DNA of 64,000 nucleotides, from assembly GCA_028281285.1 (NCBI GenBank), contig JANQKF010000034.1, forward strand, positions 1-64,000. Direction: 5' to 3'. Under the pieces are notes generated by a model that saw only the letters and a list, made by a program, of their open reading frames with translations, was not told where the DNA came from and made no database searches. This DNA is from Cyclobacteriaceae bacterium. GTDB lineage: Bacteria; Bacteroidota; Bacteroidia; Cytophagales; Cyclobacteriaceae. Made by a program: the position numbers and the translations under genes. This document shows positions 44,198 through 53,981 of this stretch, in pieces; position 1 is the stretch's first letter; each line of letters opens with the position of its first letter.

Positions 44198-46621
44198 TTA
44201 ATGAAAGGCACCCAACTCAACAAGGTGCAAACCTGGGTTTGCACTGTTGTAGAGCATGTTAATTCTGATAAATCGGACTTCTGTAGGATCTACTAAGTGT
44301 TCATACCCTACAATGGATGACATCGTGGTATTCTCTGAAAAATCCACCAGTTGTGTCCAGGTCTCTCCATTTATAGAACCATCAATTGTATATTGATAAT
44401 ATCGGTAGTTATCCCAAAAAGTATAGACTTTAAGCTTTGATATGCTCTCAATTTTCTCCAGGTCTACTTTTATCCAAACGTGATCATCAACATGCCCACC
44501 CCACATTTCCCATAGAGTGATTCGTCCATTTGTAGCGAGGGATGTTCTTCCCGGAGTCAGGTGCTCATTTGAAGCAATTGTAGGTTTGCCGGTTGTCAGG
44601 CTGGGTTCATTTACTATGACATAGTAAGTCTCACTGAACCCTGAGCCGAATGGCTCACCGGCTTTGTCAAAAAGTTGCGCCCGAACCCGGGTGGTTTTAT
44701 CGATGGTGATTGGTTCTTGATATTGATCGGATGTCGACTTAGGAGGCGAGCCATCAGTAGTATATCGAAGATCAAGATCATCAAATGAAGTCTTAAGTTC
44801 AATTGTCATCTGATCCTCGAAGCGTAACTTTTCCCAACTCCCGGGTGGTAAATCCTTCCAAAGTGCATTAGTTTCTACCTTGATGGGTTTCAGGAAAAAA
44901 CGTTGATGGTATGGTTGTCCAATAGGATGATTACTTTCATCGAAAGCCTGAATCTTGACGGTTGTTGTATTCGTGAATTCCATGACGGCTTCAACTGGTT
45001 TTGATGTTGGTTTTACATCAGTTCCATCCGTTGTATATCTTAGGCTTATACCTTCAAAATTAGTGCTGGTAGAAAGGCGGAGTCTTTCACTAAACCAGAG
45101 ATGTTCATAGAAATTGCCTTCATCCATTTCCGGATAGGTCCTTCCGGTAGTTTCAACTTCAAAAGGCCTTAATAGGCGCTGAAATCCGCGGTTGGTTGAA
45201 GCCAGGTTGGCATGAAAACTTTCGATGTCTGAGACTTTTGGATTCCACAGATGCTCGACCATTGCAGGAAGTCGTTTAGTAAGTCGATGGATCTGATTTA
45301 TCTGATTTTGCTCCCAGACACACATGGTGGCACCTAATACCTGATCATTTTCAGGAAGTTCAATGCCCCTATAGATATCGGGTTCTGTGGCCCAGCTTTC
45401 GAACCGATTGGGATTCCATTGAGTATAGATATAGTCGGCATCCCATTTACGATTATTGACCACATATAGAGGTTTGAAAGAAGCATTGATTATGCTATAA
45501 CCTTGATCGAGTAGCTTTTTGGGTTCGAAATATTGACCCTCCCAAAGCATCACAATAATATCTTTTGGAATTTCTACCTCGCCTTCTTCACCAAATCCAG
45601 CCCATGCAATGGTCTGTTTCCCTTTAGACTTGACCATTTCATTCAATCGGACCAGAAAATGTCTGAATAACTCATCGAGATTAGGGAGATCATGTTTCTT
45701 CAAGTAGGCAATGGTTTCGGGATCGTCTTCCATTCCTGTAAAAAATGCTTCATCACCTCCTATATGGATATAAGGTGAATAGGGGAATGCTTCTGCGATT
45801 TCACCGATGATTGTCTCCAAAGCTTCATAAACTTCTTCCTTACCCATGCTTATGGTGTAAGAGTTCTTTCCCGGATCACCAATACCAAAAAGGGCAGGCA
45901 TTTTTCTTACAAACTGAGTGGAGTGCCCAGGTACATCAATTTCAGGAACCAAAGTGACTCCACGCTCAATAGCATATTGATTGAGTTCCTTAAGCTCCAA
46001 TAATGTGAAACTTCGACCTTCGGTCGCCAGTTGAGGATAGGCGGTTGATGGAAAAGTAAATGATTGGTCATCGGTGAGATGGAGGTGCAGATAGTTCACT
46101 TTGTACCATTTGCATAGTGTGATAATCTCTTTGAGCACGCTCATTTCATGCCAACCTCTGGCAACATCGATCATCAGACTTCTATATTCCAATTCCGGGG
46201 AATCACGTAACACCACCTTCGGAACCTCCAGAGATTTGTTCATCAACTGCAATAGGCTAATCAACCCCATCGAAACAGCCGAATAACTTCCTCCTTTGAT
46301 CAATACTTTTTCACCGACATGCATTTCATAGGCTTCGTCCGTCAATGTTTCATCAATTAAGAGTTGAATGGGTTGCAGCTGTTTCGAATTCTCGTTTTTA
46401 ATGCCAGTAAGCAGATAGAAATCATCGTTAAAGATTTGTGCCAATGGGGCGAGTGATTTTGATTCTATTTGGAATGAAAAACCTTGGGAAAGACTTGTGT
46501 TACCCGACTGAAGGTCAAACATGGTTGCACCCGGAACTAAAGGAAGGGTTTGATCGATTTTCTTGGTGCATCCAAGCAAACTCGAAATCAAAAAAAGTGT
46601 AATGAATATTTGATTTTTCAT
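44198..46621 (-). CDS. GH20 beta-N-acetylhexosaminidase lipoprotein
   Basis: 807 residues from MKNQIFITLFLISSLLGCTKK (lipobox LLGC); an ATG 25 codons upstream is not supported by a leader. An N-terminal GH20b-type domain precedes the catalytic barrel, with the acid/base pair D290-E291 in IHIGGDEAFFTG and upstream LHLHLTDDQSF and PEIDVPGHS. After the barrel come two chitobiase C-terminal-like modules (LRYTTDGTDVKPTS and LRYTTDGSPPKSTS) and an F5/8-type C carbohydrate-binding domain at the end. It removes terminal GlcNAc or GalNAc from glycans or chitin oligomers, probably at the outer membrane. Confidence 0.93.
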   Translation of the reverse strand: MKNQIFITLFLISSLLGCTKKIDQTLPLVPGATMFDLQSGNTSLSQGFSFQIESKSLAPLAQIFNDDFYLLTGIKNENSKQLQPIQLLIDETLTDEAYEMHVGEKVLIKGGSYSAVSMGLISLLQLMNKSLEVPKVVLRDSPELEYRSLMIDVARGWHEMSVLKEIITLCKWYKVNYLHLHLTDDQSFTFPSTAYPQLATEGRSFTLLELKELNQYAIERGVTLVPEIDVPGHSTQFVRKMPALFGIGDPGKNSYTISMGKEEVYEALETIIGEIAEAFPYSPYIHIGGDEAFFTGMEDDPETIAYLKKHDLPNLDELFRHFLVRLNEMVKSKGKQTIAWAGFGEEGEVEIPKDIIVMLWEGQYFEPKKLLDQGYSIINASFKPLYVVNNRKWDADYIYTQWNPNRFESWATEPDIYRGIELPENDQVLGATMCVWEQNQINQIHRLTKRLPAMVEHLWNPKVSDIESFHANLASTNRGFQRLLRPFEVETTGRTYPEMDEGNFYEHLWFSERLRLSTSTNFEGISLRYTTDGTDVKPTSKPVEAVMEFTNTTTVKIQAFDESNHPIGQPYHQRFFLKPIKVETNALWKDLPPGSWEKLRFEDQMTIELKTSFDDLDLRYTTDGSPPKSTSDQYQEPITIDKTTRVRAQLFDKAGEPFGSGFSETYYVIVNEPSLTTGKPTIASNEHLTPGRTSLATNGRITLWEMWGGHVDDHVWIKVDLEKIESISKLKVYTFWDNYRYYQYTIDGSINGETWTQLVDFSENTTMSSIVGYEHLVDPTEVRFIRINMLYNSANPGLHLVELGAFH

Positions 46622-46791
46622 TGTCAGAAGAAAATTCAGTGAATTTAAGGATTCACAATGAACATCCACGTCTTGAATGGCGAGGTTGGGGTCCAAACTT
46701 CTAATGATAGTGCCAGAATGGTGACCTTTTAATGTTAGTCGGTTAACCTGTCATTTTCTTACTGATATTTCTTTCTTAATTTCCTGCGTAT

Positions 46792-48015
46792 ATGGCAAAA
46801 AGACGGGATTTCATCAAAAAAGCATCACTTGCTTCATTGACTGCTCTTTTGGGGTCTAAAATTGTTTTTGGCGAGTCGATGCTTGAAGGCTATCGCCCAC
46901 TTTTTCTGGATCAGAATGATCCCTCCAAGCTGTTCGGTAAGCATAAGGATATGACGGTTCTTAATGACCGACCATGGAATATTGAAGCTAAGGCTCATTT
47001 ATTGGATGATGAGATTACTCCAGCCAGCAAAATGTTCATGCGAAACAATGGAATCATCCCTGACAAGCCAGATTCAGAGTCGTGGACTTTGACCATCGAT
47101 GGCGAGTCTGTTTCCAAGTCAAGGATATTTACCATCCAGGAGCTGAAAACAAGGTTTCGTCATTACACCTACCAGTTGACCTTAGAATGTGGTGGAAATG
47201 GCAGAAGCGAATTCAATCCACCTGCCAAAGGCAATCAGTGGACGGTCGGGGCGGTTAGTTGTGCCAACTGGACAGGAGTAAGGTTAAGAGACGTATTGGA
47301 AGATGTGGGAATCAAAAATGACGCGGTCTACATCGGGTACTATGGTGTCGATCGACATTTGAGCGGAGATGCTGAAAAAGTGGTAATCTCTCGTGGAGTT
47401 CCAATGACCAAGGCGTTGCAAGATGAGACACTCATCGCATTTCAAATGAATGGTGAAGATATTCCATTGGCACATGGCTATCCGTTGCGATTGATCGCAG
47501 GTGGGTGGCCTGCATCCGCATCAGGGAAATGGATTAATCGAATTTCAGTTCGAAATATTGAGCATGACGGACCAAAAATGACGGGTGATGCGTATCGCGT
47601 TCCTTGTGAAGCGGTGGCGCCTGGTTCTGTTGTGTCCAGTGAGAATATGTGTATCATCGAGTCCATGCCGGTCAAATCGTTGATTACTTATCCGAGATCA
47701 GGAGCCACTTTGGAGATGGATAACGTCCTCGAAATCCGGGGTCATGCCTGGGCCGGTGAACTGGAAGTGAATCGAGTGGATTACTCTACTGATTTTGGAA
47801 CGACTTGGAAGAAGGCCGCTTTAAGAAAACCAAAGAATAGATTGGCCTGGCAACATTGGAAGGCTTCAATTCAGTTCCCAAAGAAAGGATACTATGAAGT
47901 TTGGGCAAGGGCCACAGATAGTGAAGGAAATTCACAGCCCATGGTGGTGCCTGGATGGAACCCTAAGGGTTATTTAAATAATGCCTGTCATCGAATTGCC
48001 GTAAAAATAGTCTGA
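46792..48015 (+). CDS. Tat-exported sulfite-oxidase-family molybdoenzyme (SorA-like)
   Basis: 407 residues. Twin-arginine leader KRRDFIKKASLASLTALLG. The molybdopterin domain carries the Mo-coordinating cysteine C133 in LTLECGGNGRSEF, followed by VGAVSCANWTGVRLRDVLE and HGYPLRLIAGGW. A C-terminal Mo-co dimerisation domain follows (VLEIRGHAWAGELEVNRVDYS, YYEVWARATDSEGNSQP). Likely oxidises sulfite to sulfate in the periplasm, with the overlapping downstream cytochrome as electron acceptor. Other oxyanion or organosulfur substrates are possible in this family. Confidence 0.88.
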   Translation: MAKRRDFIKKASLASLTALLGSKIVFGESMLEGYRPLFLDQNDPSKLFGKHKDMTVLNDRPWNIEAKAHLLDDEITPASKMFMRNNGIIPDKPDSESWTLTIDGESVSKSRIFTIQELKTRFRHYTYQLTLECGGNGRSEFNPPAKGNQWTVGAVSCANWTGVRLRDVLEDVGIKNDAVYIGYYGVDRHLSGDAEKVVISRGVPMTKALQDETLIAFQMNGEDIPLAHGYPLRLIAGGWPASASGKWINRISVRNIEHDGPKMTGDAYRVPCEAVAPGSVVSSENMCIIESMPVKSLITYPRSGATLEMDNVLEIRGHAWAGELEVNRVDYSTDFGTTWKKAALRKPKNRLAWQHWKASIQFPKKGYYEVWARATDSEGNSQPMVVPGWNPKGYLNNACHRIAVKIV

Positions 48016-48458
48016 TGAAAGAAGAAGAATTAGGGAAGAAACTGGGTTCACTTACCTTCAAGTTATTCGGTTTGGGAGCAATAGCAGTTTTCCTCATTTT
48101 CATCTTCTTCTATATCCATGAGAACCCTGATTTCCTGAAGAATTTCGACAAAGACAACCCAGAGATTCCGGTGTTTGAAGCCAGTATGGTCGAAGAAATA
48201 GGCTTCATTAATGATGACCATGTGGAGCTTGTGATCACGAAGTGCACCAGCTGTCATTCTGCAAAGTTGGTGATCCAAAACCGTGCAACAAGAGAAGGAT
48301 GGCAAACTATGATTCGCTGGATGCAGCGTACTCAGAACCTACAGGATTTAGGAGATGATGAATCGAATATTCTCGACTATCTCTCAAAAAACTATGCCCC
48401 GGCTAAGCAAGGCAGGAGAGCTAATTTAAGGGACATCGATTGGTATAAACTTGATTAG
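48015..48458 (+). CDS. Membrane-anchored mono-heme cytochrome c (SorB-like)
   Basis: 147 residues: an N-terminal membrane anchor (LFGLGAIAVFLIFIFFYIH) and a periplasmic domain with one heme c site C77-T-S-C80-H81 and a candidate Met ligand in WQTMIRWM. Its ATG overlaps the stop of the sulfite-oxidase-family gene by one base (TGATG), so the two form a sulfite-dehydrogenase-like pair with the heme subunit tethered to the inner membrane. Confidence 0.87.
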   Translation: MKEEELGKKLGSLTFKLFGLGAIAVFLIFIFFYIHENPDFLKNFDKDNPEIPVFEASMVEEIGFINDDHVELVITKCTSCHSAKLVIQNRATREGWQTMIRWMQRTQNLQDLGDDESNILDYLSKNYAPAKQGRRANLRDIDWYKLD

Positions 48459-48547
48459 GTGTAATGCTTTTAGCATGCAACCGTCTCTCCATTAATCAAT
48501 CTTTATTTCAAACAATTTCAATAGAATATAGTCATTGTAAATATTTA

Positions 48548-48566
48548 TTCTCTTTTTAGGAGAGAA
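48548..48566. promoter_or_regulatory. Inverted repeat upstream of padR gene
   Basis: TTCTCT and AGAGAA flank a 7-base centre. Just downstream is ATGTAACAT, which has the ATGT/ACAT arms seen in PadR operators but with a shorter spacer. Candidate autoregulatory site 18-36 bases before the padR start. Confidence 0.35.
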
Positions 48567-48583
48567 ATATGTAACATGAAATT

Positions 48584-48922
48584 ATGAAAAAGATAATTCT
48601 CGGAGCTTTTGAAGAGATGGTTTTGTTGACAATTGGTGCATTAGACACCAATGCCTATGGGGTGACCATCAAGGAATCGCTGGAAGCCCAACTTAAGAAG
48701 AGGATTAGTATAGGTGCGTTATATGCAGCTTTGCAGCGTCTTGAGGAGAAAGGGTGGGTTGATACAAGAGTAGGAGGTATCACCGAGAAACAGGGGGGGA
48801 GACGTAAGCAGTATTTTGACATTACCAAAGAAGGAGTATTTGCACTCTATAAGGTAAGGGCAATGCGCAATGAACTCTTCGATCAACTCCCTGAAAGGAA
48901 AATGCAATGGCTCAAAGGATAA
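48584..48922 (+). CDS. PadR family transcriptional regulator
   Basis: 112 residues with the PadR winged helix: ILGAFEEMVLLTIGAL, YGVTIKESLEAQLKKRISIGALYAALQRLEEKGW, then GGRRKQYFDITKEG. It overlaps the following permease gene by 16 bases, so they are co-transcribed; PadR/permease operons of this kind are common in Cytophagales and presumed to respond to membrane-active compounds. Confidence 0.9.
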   Translation: MKKIILGAFEEMVLLTIGALDTNAYGVTIKESLEAQLKKRISIGALYAALQRLEEKGWVDTRVGGITEKQGGRRKQYFDITKEGVFALYKVRAMRNELFDQLPERKMQWLKG

Positions 48923-51531
48923 ACCCTGAAAATCGAAAAAATCCGCCAAGATTGGGAGAATGGCTACTGGAAAGTTTTTGCTCCTATGATTTTTTGAACA
49001 CCGCTCTATGGGATCTTGAAGAGATTTATCAAAAGAATATTAGAAAAAAGGGAAAGCTCAGAGCTGACCTTATTTATATCCGACAAGCGTTTGAAGTCAT
49101 TTACCATCTCTACTTAAAAGGAAAAAGTCATCACTCATCAAATCGAACGGCCATGTTAAACAACAACCTCAAGATTAGTCTTCGCTCCTTACTTAAAAAC
49201 AAAAGTTACACCTTACTGAATCTACTTGGACTTGTATCAGGACTCGTGGTATTCATTCTCATTACAGTATATACGACATATGAGTTTAGTTTTGATAATT
49301 ATCATGAGAAAGGAGATCGGATAGTTCGAATCTACAAGTCTGATAACGGCAATTTTTATCAAGGGACCAACAAATACGCTGTTGTACCTGCACCCCTCGC
49401 TCCGACACTAAAAGAGGAATTTCCCCAAATAGAATTCGCAACAAGGATGAGTCGTGACTACAATACTGTGGTTGAAGTCAACGACCAGGTCTTTGTTGAG
49501 GACAATGTCTTTTCAGCCGATCAAGATGTTTTCGATATTTTCAGTTTTGAATATGTCAGTGGTAATCCGGACACCTATTTATCTGAATTGAGGTCAGCAG
49601 TTATCTCCGAATCCACCTCCTTGAAGTTCTTCGGTCGAACAGATGTGGTCGGAGAGACGATTCGATGCTGGGAGCGATACGATTTTCAGGTTTCAGGAGT
49701 CATTAAGGACATGCCGAAAAATTCACATTTTGTGATTGACGTGCTATTGAATTTTGAGGGACTGATGATTGCTAGAAAAAGGCGTACGGATAATTGGAAC
49801 AATAGCTCACACTACGCCTTTGTTTCATTGGTTGAAGGAACAGATTTAGGACAACTGCAGAATCGTATACCTGAAATTCGAGCTAAATATGCTGACGATC
49901 CGATCGATGAAGATGGACAGGAATCAGATTACTATCTGCAGCCTATTTCGGAAATGCACTTCACCAAAGATGTGAACTTTGATATCGCTCCCAGTGCTGA
50001 CGCCCAAAGTTTATATATCTATATCGGTATTGCTTTTATGATTCTCACAATAGCGGGGATCAACTATGTCAACCTGGCCACCGCGCGTGCATTGAATCGC
50101 ACCAAGGAGATTGGAATAAGAAAAGTGATAGGTGCACAAAAATCCACGTTAATCAAGCAGTATTTAATAGAATCTGCCCTATTGGTATATGTGTCCTTAG
50201 CGATATCCATAGTCGTATTGACCGGTCTTCTTCCTGCTTTTTCCTCTTTCATAGACAAGCAGGTGACGATTGATTTTCAGTCCTTTGAGTTTTGGTTGTC
50301 CATTCTTTTTTTGGGAGCCGCAATGACTCTTTTATCTGGAATTTATCCGGCATTGATGTTGGCGAAATTCAAACCGACACTTGCTTTAAAAGGGTCAGTT
50401 AAGGCTGGAGGTAAGTCTATGTTCAGAAATATTCTGGTGATTTTTCAGTTTACCATTTCATGCGCCTTGATACTTGGGGCAAGTGTACTTGCCAACCAAC
50501 TCAATTACATACAAAATATGGATAGCGGTTATGTGCGTGATCAAATTGTGGTGCTGGATATTGATGATCGGGAAATAAGGGCTGAAATGAAAGTCTTAAA
50601 GGAGGCGATCAAAACAATCCCTGGCGTTTCTATGGTGTCTATCTCCAATTCCCTTCCAAACAATATCTCCTCTAATACTAATGCTACTTGGCCCGGGAGG
50701 CCGGAAGATCTCAGAATTCCGTTGTATACAAATGTGGTAGACTTCGACTACGTGGATTTATTCGAATTAGAGATTGTCGAGGGTCGAAACTTTGATCCTG
50801 AAATTGACAAGCAGCAGAAAGCACTTCTATTAAATGAATCAGCAGTCAAGGCATTGGGTTGGGAGGAACCGATTGGAAGACAAATGATGACTTGGTTTGG
50901 AGATACAGCCAGGGTGGTTGGCATCCTCAAAGACTTTCATCAGCATTCTGTGCATTTAGAAATTGAACCTACGCAGTTTTTCCTCAGAGAACAATCGGGG
51001 TGGGTATCGGTAAAGCTTGAAGGAGAAAATTCGGATGAAGTCTTGGCTAGCTTAGAGGCTAAGTACGAGGAATTTGATCCGCTTTATCCATTTACCTATT
51101 ACTTCTTCCAAGATATTTTTGATCGCGCATACCGAAGCGAAATGCGGACTGCCGAATTAGCGAATTGGTTCACTGGTTTGGCGATTCTCATAGCCTGTCT
51201 TGGCTTGTATGGTCTCGCTGCTCATAAAGTACAAAACAGAATTAAAGAAGTAGGCGTACGTAAAGTATTAGGTGCTTCTGTTTCGAGAATCTTGTTGTTG
51301 CTTTCTAAAGACTTCGCCCTCTTATTATTGATCGCATTCGCCATTGCCGCACCTATAGCCTACTTTGTAATGGATGGTTGGTTGGATGGGTTTGCCTATC
51401 ATGTTGAGATCAACATAATGACCTTTTTTCTAGCTTTGTTGGCCATGTTGTTGGTGGCTGGATTGACCGTGGGCTACAGAACTTATCGGGCAGCGGTGAG
51501 GAATCCGGTTGAGGCATTGCGTGATGAGTAG
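48907..51531 (+). CDS. FtsX/MacB-type ABC permease with N-terminal permease prefix domain
   Basis: 874 residues. About 75 leading residues form a permease prefix domain (PPRLGEWLLESFCSYDFL, DLEEIYQKNIRKKGKL, ADLIYIRQAFEVIYHL). Then comes a MacB-like core: helix (LLNLLGLVSGLVVFILITVYTTY), a large periplasmic MacB_PCD domain, three FtsX helices near 365-480 (INYVNLATARALNRTKEIGIRK), a second periplasmic domain, and three more helices ending VGYRTYRAAVRNPVEALRDE. No ATPase gene adjoins, so an ATP-binding partner must be encoded elsewhere. The prefix domain goes with PadR-linked permeases. Confidence 0.9.
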   Translation: MAQRINPENRKNPPRLGEWLLESFCSYDFLNTALWDLEEIYQKNIRKKGKLRADLIYIRQAFEVIYHLYLKGKSHHSSNRTAMLNNNLKISLRSLLKNKSYTLLNLLGLVSGLVVFILITVYTTYEFSFDNYHEKGDRIVRIYKSDNGNFYQGTNKYAVVPAPLAPTLKEEFPQIEFATRMSRDYNTVVEVNDQVFVEDNVFSADQDVFDIFSFEYVSGNPDTYLSELRSAVISESTSLKFFGRTDVVGETIRCWERYDFQVSGVIKDMPKNSHFVIDVLLNFEGLMIARKRRTDNWNNSSHYAFVSLVEGTDLGQLQNRIPEIRAKYADDPIDEDGQESDYYLQPISEMHFTKDVNFDIAPSADAQSLYIYIGIAFMILTIAGINYVNLATARALNRTKEIGIRKVIGAQKSTLIKQYLIESALLVYVSLAISIVVLTGLLPAFSSFIDKQVTIDFQSFEFWLSILFLGAAMTLLSGIYPALMLAKFKPTLALKGSVKAGGKSMFRNILVIFQFTISCALILGASVLANQLNYIQNMDSGYVRDQIVVLDIDDREIRAEMKVLKEAIKTIPGVSMVSISNSLPNNISSNTNATWPGRPEDLRIPLYTNVVDFDYVDLFELEIVEGRNFDPEIDKQQKALLLNESAVKALGWEEPIGRQMMTWFGDTARVVGILKDFHQHSVHLEIEPTQFFLREQSGWVSVKLEGENSDEVLASLEAKYEEFDPLYPFTYYFFQDIFDRAYRSEMRTAELANWFTGLAILIACLGLYGLAAHKVQNRIKEVGVRKVLGASVSRILLLLSKDFALLLLIAFAIAAPIAYFVMDGWLDGFAYHVEINIMTFFLALLAMLLVAGLTVGYRTYRAAVRNPVEALRDE

Positions 51532-51597
51532 TTTGTTAGGAAAATATGCAACCGTCAATTAAAATGGAAGTCTATGAATTAGTCAATCGCTGCCACT

Positions 51598-53979
51598 ATG
51601 CTCATCAACAACTTCAAAATAATTCTTCGGTCATTTAGAAAAAACACCAGTTATACTTTCCTGAATATTCTCGGACTCACCTCCGGGCTGGTGGTATTCA
51701 TTCTTATCACTTTGTACACAAGTTATGAGTTGAGCTATGATAGTCAACATGAAAACTCGGATCGGATATTCAGGGTTTATCAAAGGCAGAAAGGAAATAT
51801 TTATCAGGGTAGTGATAGGTTTGCTGTTACGGCAATTCCTATGGCACCTGCATTGATGGCAGACTATCCTGAAGTGGCCTATGCTACTCGCTTCGATGAT
51901 TTTTATAATGTCTTGATCAAAGCAAATGACGAGACTTTTCTAGAGCCAAATCTCTATGCTACCGACCCCGAAACATTCAAAATGTTCACGTTTGAGGTGT
52001 TGCATGGAGAATTAGAGAGTTTTTTAGTGGAGAAAAATACGGCAGTGCTTGCTGAATCTGCCGCAATACGGCTATTTGGAAAAACAGATGTTGTGGGTGA
52101 AATAATTCATTTTCGAAATGAACATCCAATGACGGTAGTGGGTGTTATTAAGGATATGCCCGAGAACTCACATTTTGTCATGAGCATTATTCTGCAATTC
52201 GAATCGGTGTCTCAAATTCTTGAGAGAAACATGACGAGGTGGAACAATAACTCTTATTATACCTACCTGATGCTGGTCGAAGGGGCTGATGTCAAGGAGC
52301 TTCAAAGCAAAATGCCCGAATTCAGGGCAAAATACGCAGACGATCCGATTGATGAAGACGGCCAGTCTACAACGTTCACTTTGCAACCTCTTCCCGAAGT
52401 ACATTTCACCCAAGGTGTGAATTTTGATATCGCGCCATCTTCAGATCCTCAGAAATTGTATATCTATCTGGGCATCGCTTTTATGGTGTTGATCATAGCC
52501 GGTATCAACTACGTGAATCTCGCCACAGCCAGATCCATTGATCGCACGAAAGAAATAGGTATTCGAAAGGTGGTCGGTGCCCAAAGTGGGAACCTGATCT
52601 TTCAATTCTTATTGGAGTCGTTTCTACTCGTTTTTTTCTCCATGGTTTTGTCAATGGTCCTTTTACTTCTGATTCTCCCCCCATTTTCACAGTTTATTGA
52701 CCGTCCGTTGTCCCTTGACTTTTCTGAACCCCTACTTTGGTTGTTCCTATTGGTGCTAGCAGTAGGCCTTAGTGTTTTAGCCGGGCTCTATCCATCTTGG
52801 ATATTGAAATCCTTCAAACCGGTTGCTGCCTTAAAAGGGAAAGGAGAGATCAAGCAACGAGGAGGTTTATTTAGAAACGTACTTGTTGTGTTTCAATTCG
52901 CCATATCAAGTGGGTTGATCATTAGTGCGACCGTGCTATCTGAACAGCTTCGGTTTATTCAGAATAAGGATATGGGGTATGTTCGAGATCAAATTGTCGT
53001 GATCAATATCAGAGATCGAAGTATACGAGATCAAATTTCTGTATTTAATGATGAGATACGAAAAATACCCGGTGTGGTGAGTGTAGCAGGAGGTTCCTCA
53101 TTGCCAAATAATATCAGTTCGAGTACGAATGCAAGATGGCCAGGGAAGGATAAGGATTTAACAGTGCCAATATATACGGGCCGTGTTGACTATGACTATT
53201 TTGACCTGTTTGAAATGGAGTTTGTAGCGGGAAGACCATTTGATCGGGAAATTGAGTCCGATAAAAATGCTGTGGTACTGAATCAATCAGCAGTAAAGGC
53301 CATAGGCTGGGATGAGCCATTGGGTAAACAATACATCACAAACAACGGAGATACGGGAAGAGTGATTGGAATATTAAAGGACTTTAATCAACATTCTCTG
53401 CGATTGGATATTGAACCCCTACAGTTATTCTTCAGGGAAAGTCATAGCAGAATTGCGGTAAAAATCGAAGGTGATAACCTCAAAGAAGCCCTCAACAGTA
53501 TTGAAGAAAGCTTTAATGGCTTCAACCCTGAATACCCGTTTTCCTATAACTATTTTGACGATATTTTTGATCGAGCCTATCTAAGCGACATAAAAACCGG
53601 AAAACTTGCTCAGTGGTTTACACTTCTGACGATACTGGTTGCTTGTTTGGGGCTTTATGGTTTGGCTGCTCACAAAGTGCAACAACGAATTAAGGAGGTA
53701 GGGGTGAGAAAAGTATTAGGAGCCTCTGTAACATCTATTTTGGGTTTGCTCTCAAGAGATTTTATCAAGTTGCTGATTATCGCCTTTCTTATTGCAGCTC
53801 CGTTGGCCTATTATGTCATGGATGGTTGGTTAAATGGCTTCGCCTTTCATATCACGATAGGAGGACTCACCCTTTTCGTCACACTGGCGATGATGATTTT
53901 AGTAGCAGGGCTAACGGTAGGATATAGAACATATCGTGCGGCAGTCCGAAATCCTGTAGAAGCCTTAAGGGATGAATGA
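51598..53979 (+). CDS. FtsX/MacB-type ABC permease, tandem paralogue
   Basis: 793 residues, homologous over its whole length to the preceding permease but lacking its prefix domain; it starts at MLINNFKIILRSFRKNTSYT. The final 22 residues of the two proteins are identical, and long stretches such as INYVNLATAR and GLYGLAAHKVQ are shared, pointing to a tandem duplication. Probably a subunit of the same or a sister transporter for export or mechanotransmission of antimicrobial or lipid substrates. It ends two bases before the stop of the convergent HTTM gene. Confidence 0.9.
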   Translation: MLINNFKIILRSFRKNTSYTFLNILGLTSGLVVFILITLYTSYELSYDSQHENSDRIFRVYQRQKGNIYQGSDRFAVTAIPMAPALMADYPEVAYATRFDDFYNVLIKANDETFLEPNLYATDPETFKMFTFEVLHGELESFLVEKNTAVLAESAAIRLFGKTDVVGEIIHFRNEHPMTVVGVIKDMPENSHFVMSIILQFESVSQILERNMTRWNNNSYYTYLMLVEGADVKELQSKMPEFRAKYADDPIDEDGQSTTFTLQPLPEVHFTQGVNFDIAPSSDPQKLYIYLGIAFMVLIIAGINYVNLATARSIDRTKEIGIRKVVGAQSGNLIFQFLLESFLLVFFSMVLSMVLLLLILPPFSQFIDRPLSLDFSEPLLWLFLLVLAVGLSVLAGLYPSWILKSFKPVAALKGKGEIKQRGGLFRNVLVVFQFAISSGLIISATVLSEQLRFIQNKDMGYVRDQIVVINIRDRSIRDQISVFNDEIRKIPGVVSVAGGSSLPNNISSSTNARWPGKDKDLTVPIYTGRVDYDYFDLFEMEFVAGRPFDREIESDKNAVVLNQSAVKAIGWDEPLGKQYITNNGDTGRVIGILKDFNQHSLRLDIEPLQLFFRESHSRIAVKIEGDNLKEALNSIEESFNGFNPEYPFSYNYFDDIFDRAYLSDIKTGKLAQWFTLLTILVACLGLYGLAAHKVQQRIKEVGVRKVLGASVTSILGLLSRDFIKLLIIAFLIAAPLAYYVMDGWLNGFAFHITIGGLTLFVTLAMMILVAGLTVGYRTYRAAVRNPVEALRDE

Positions 53980-53981
53980 TT

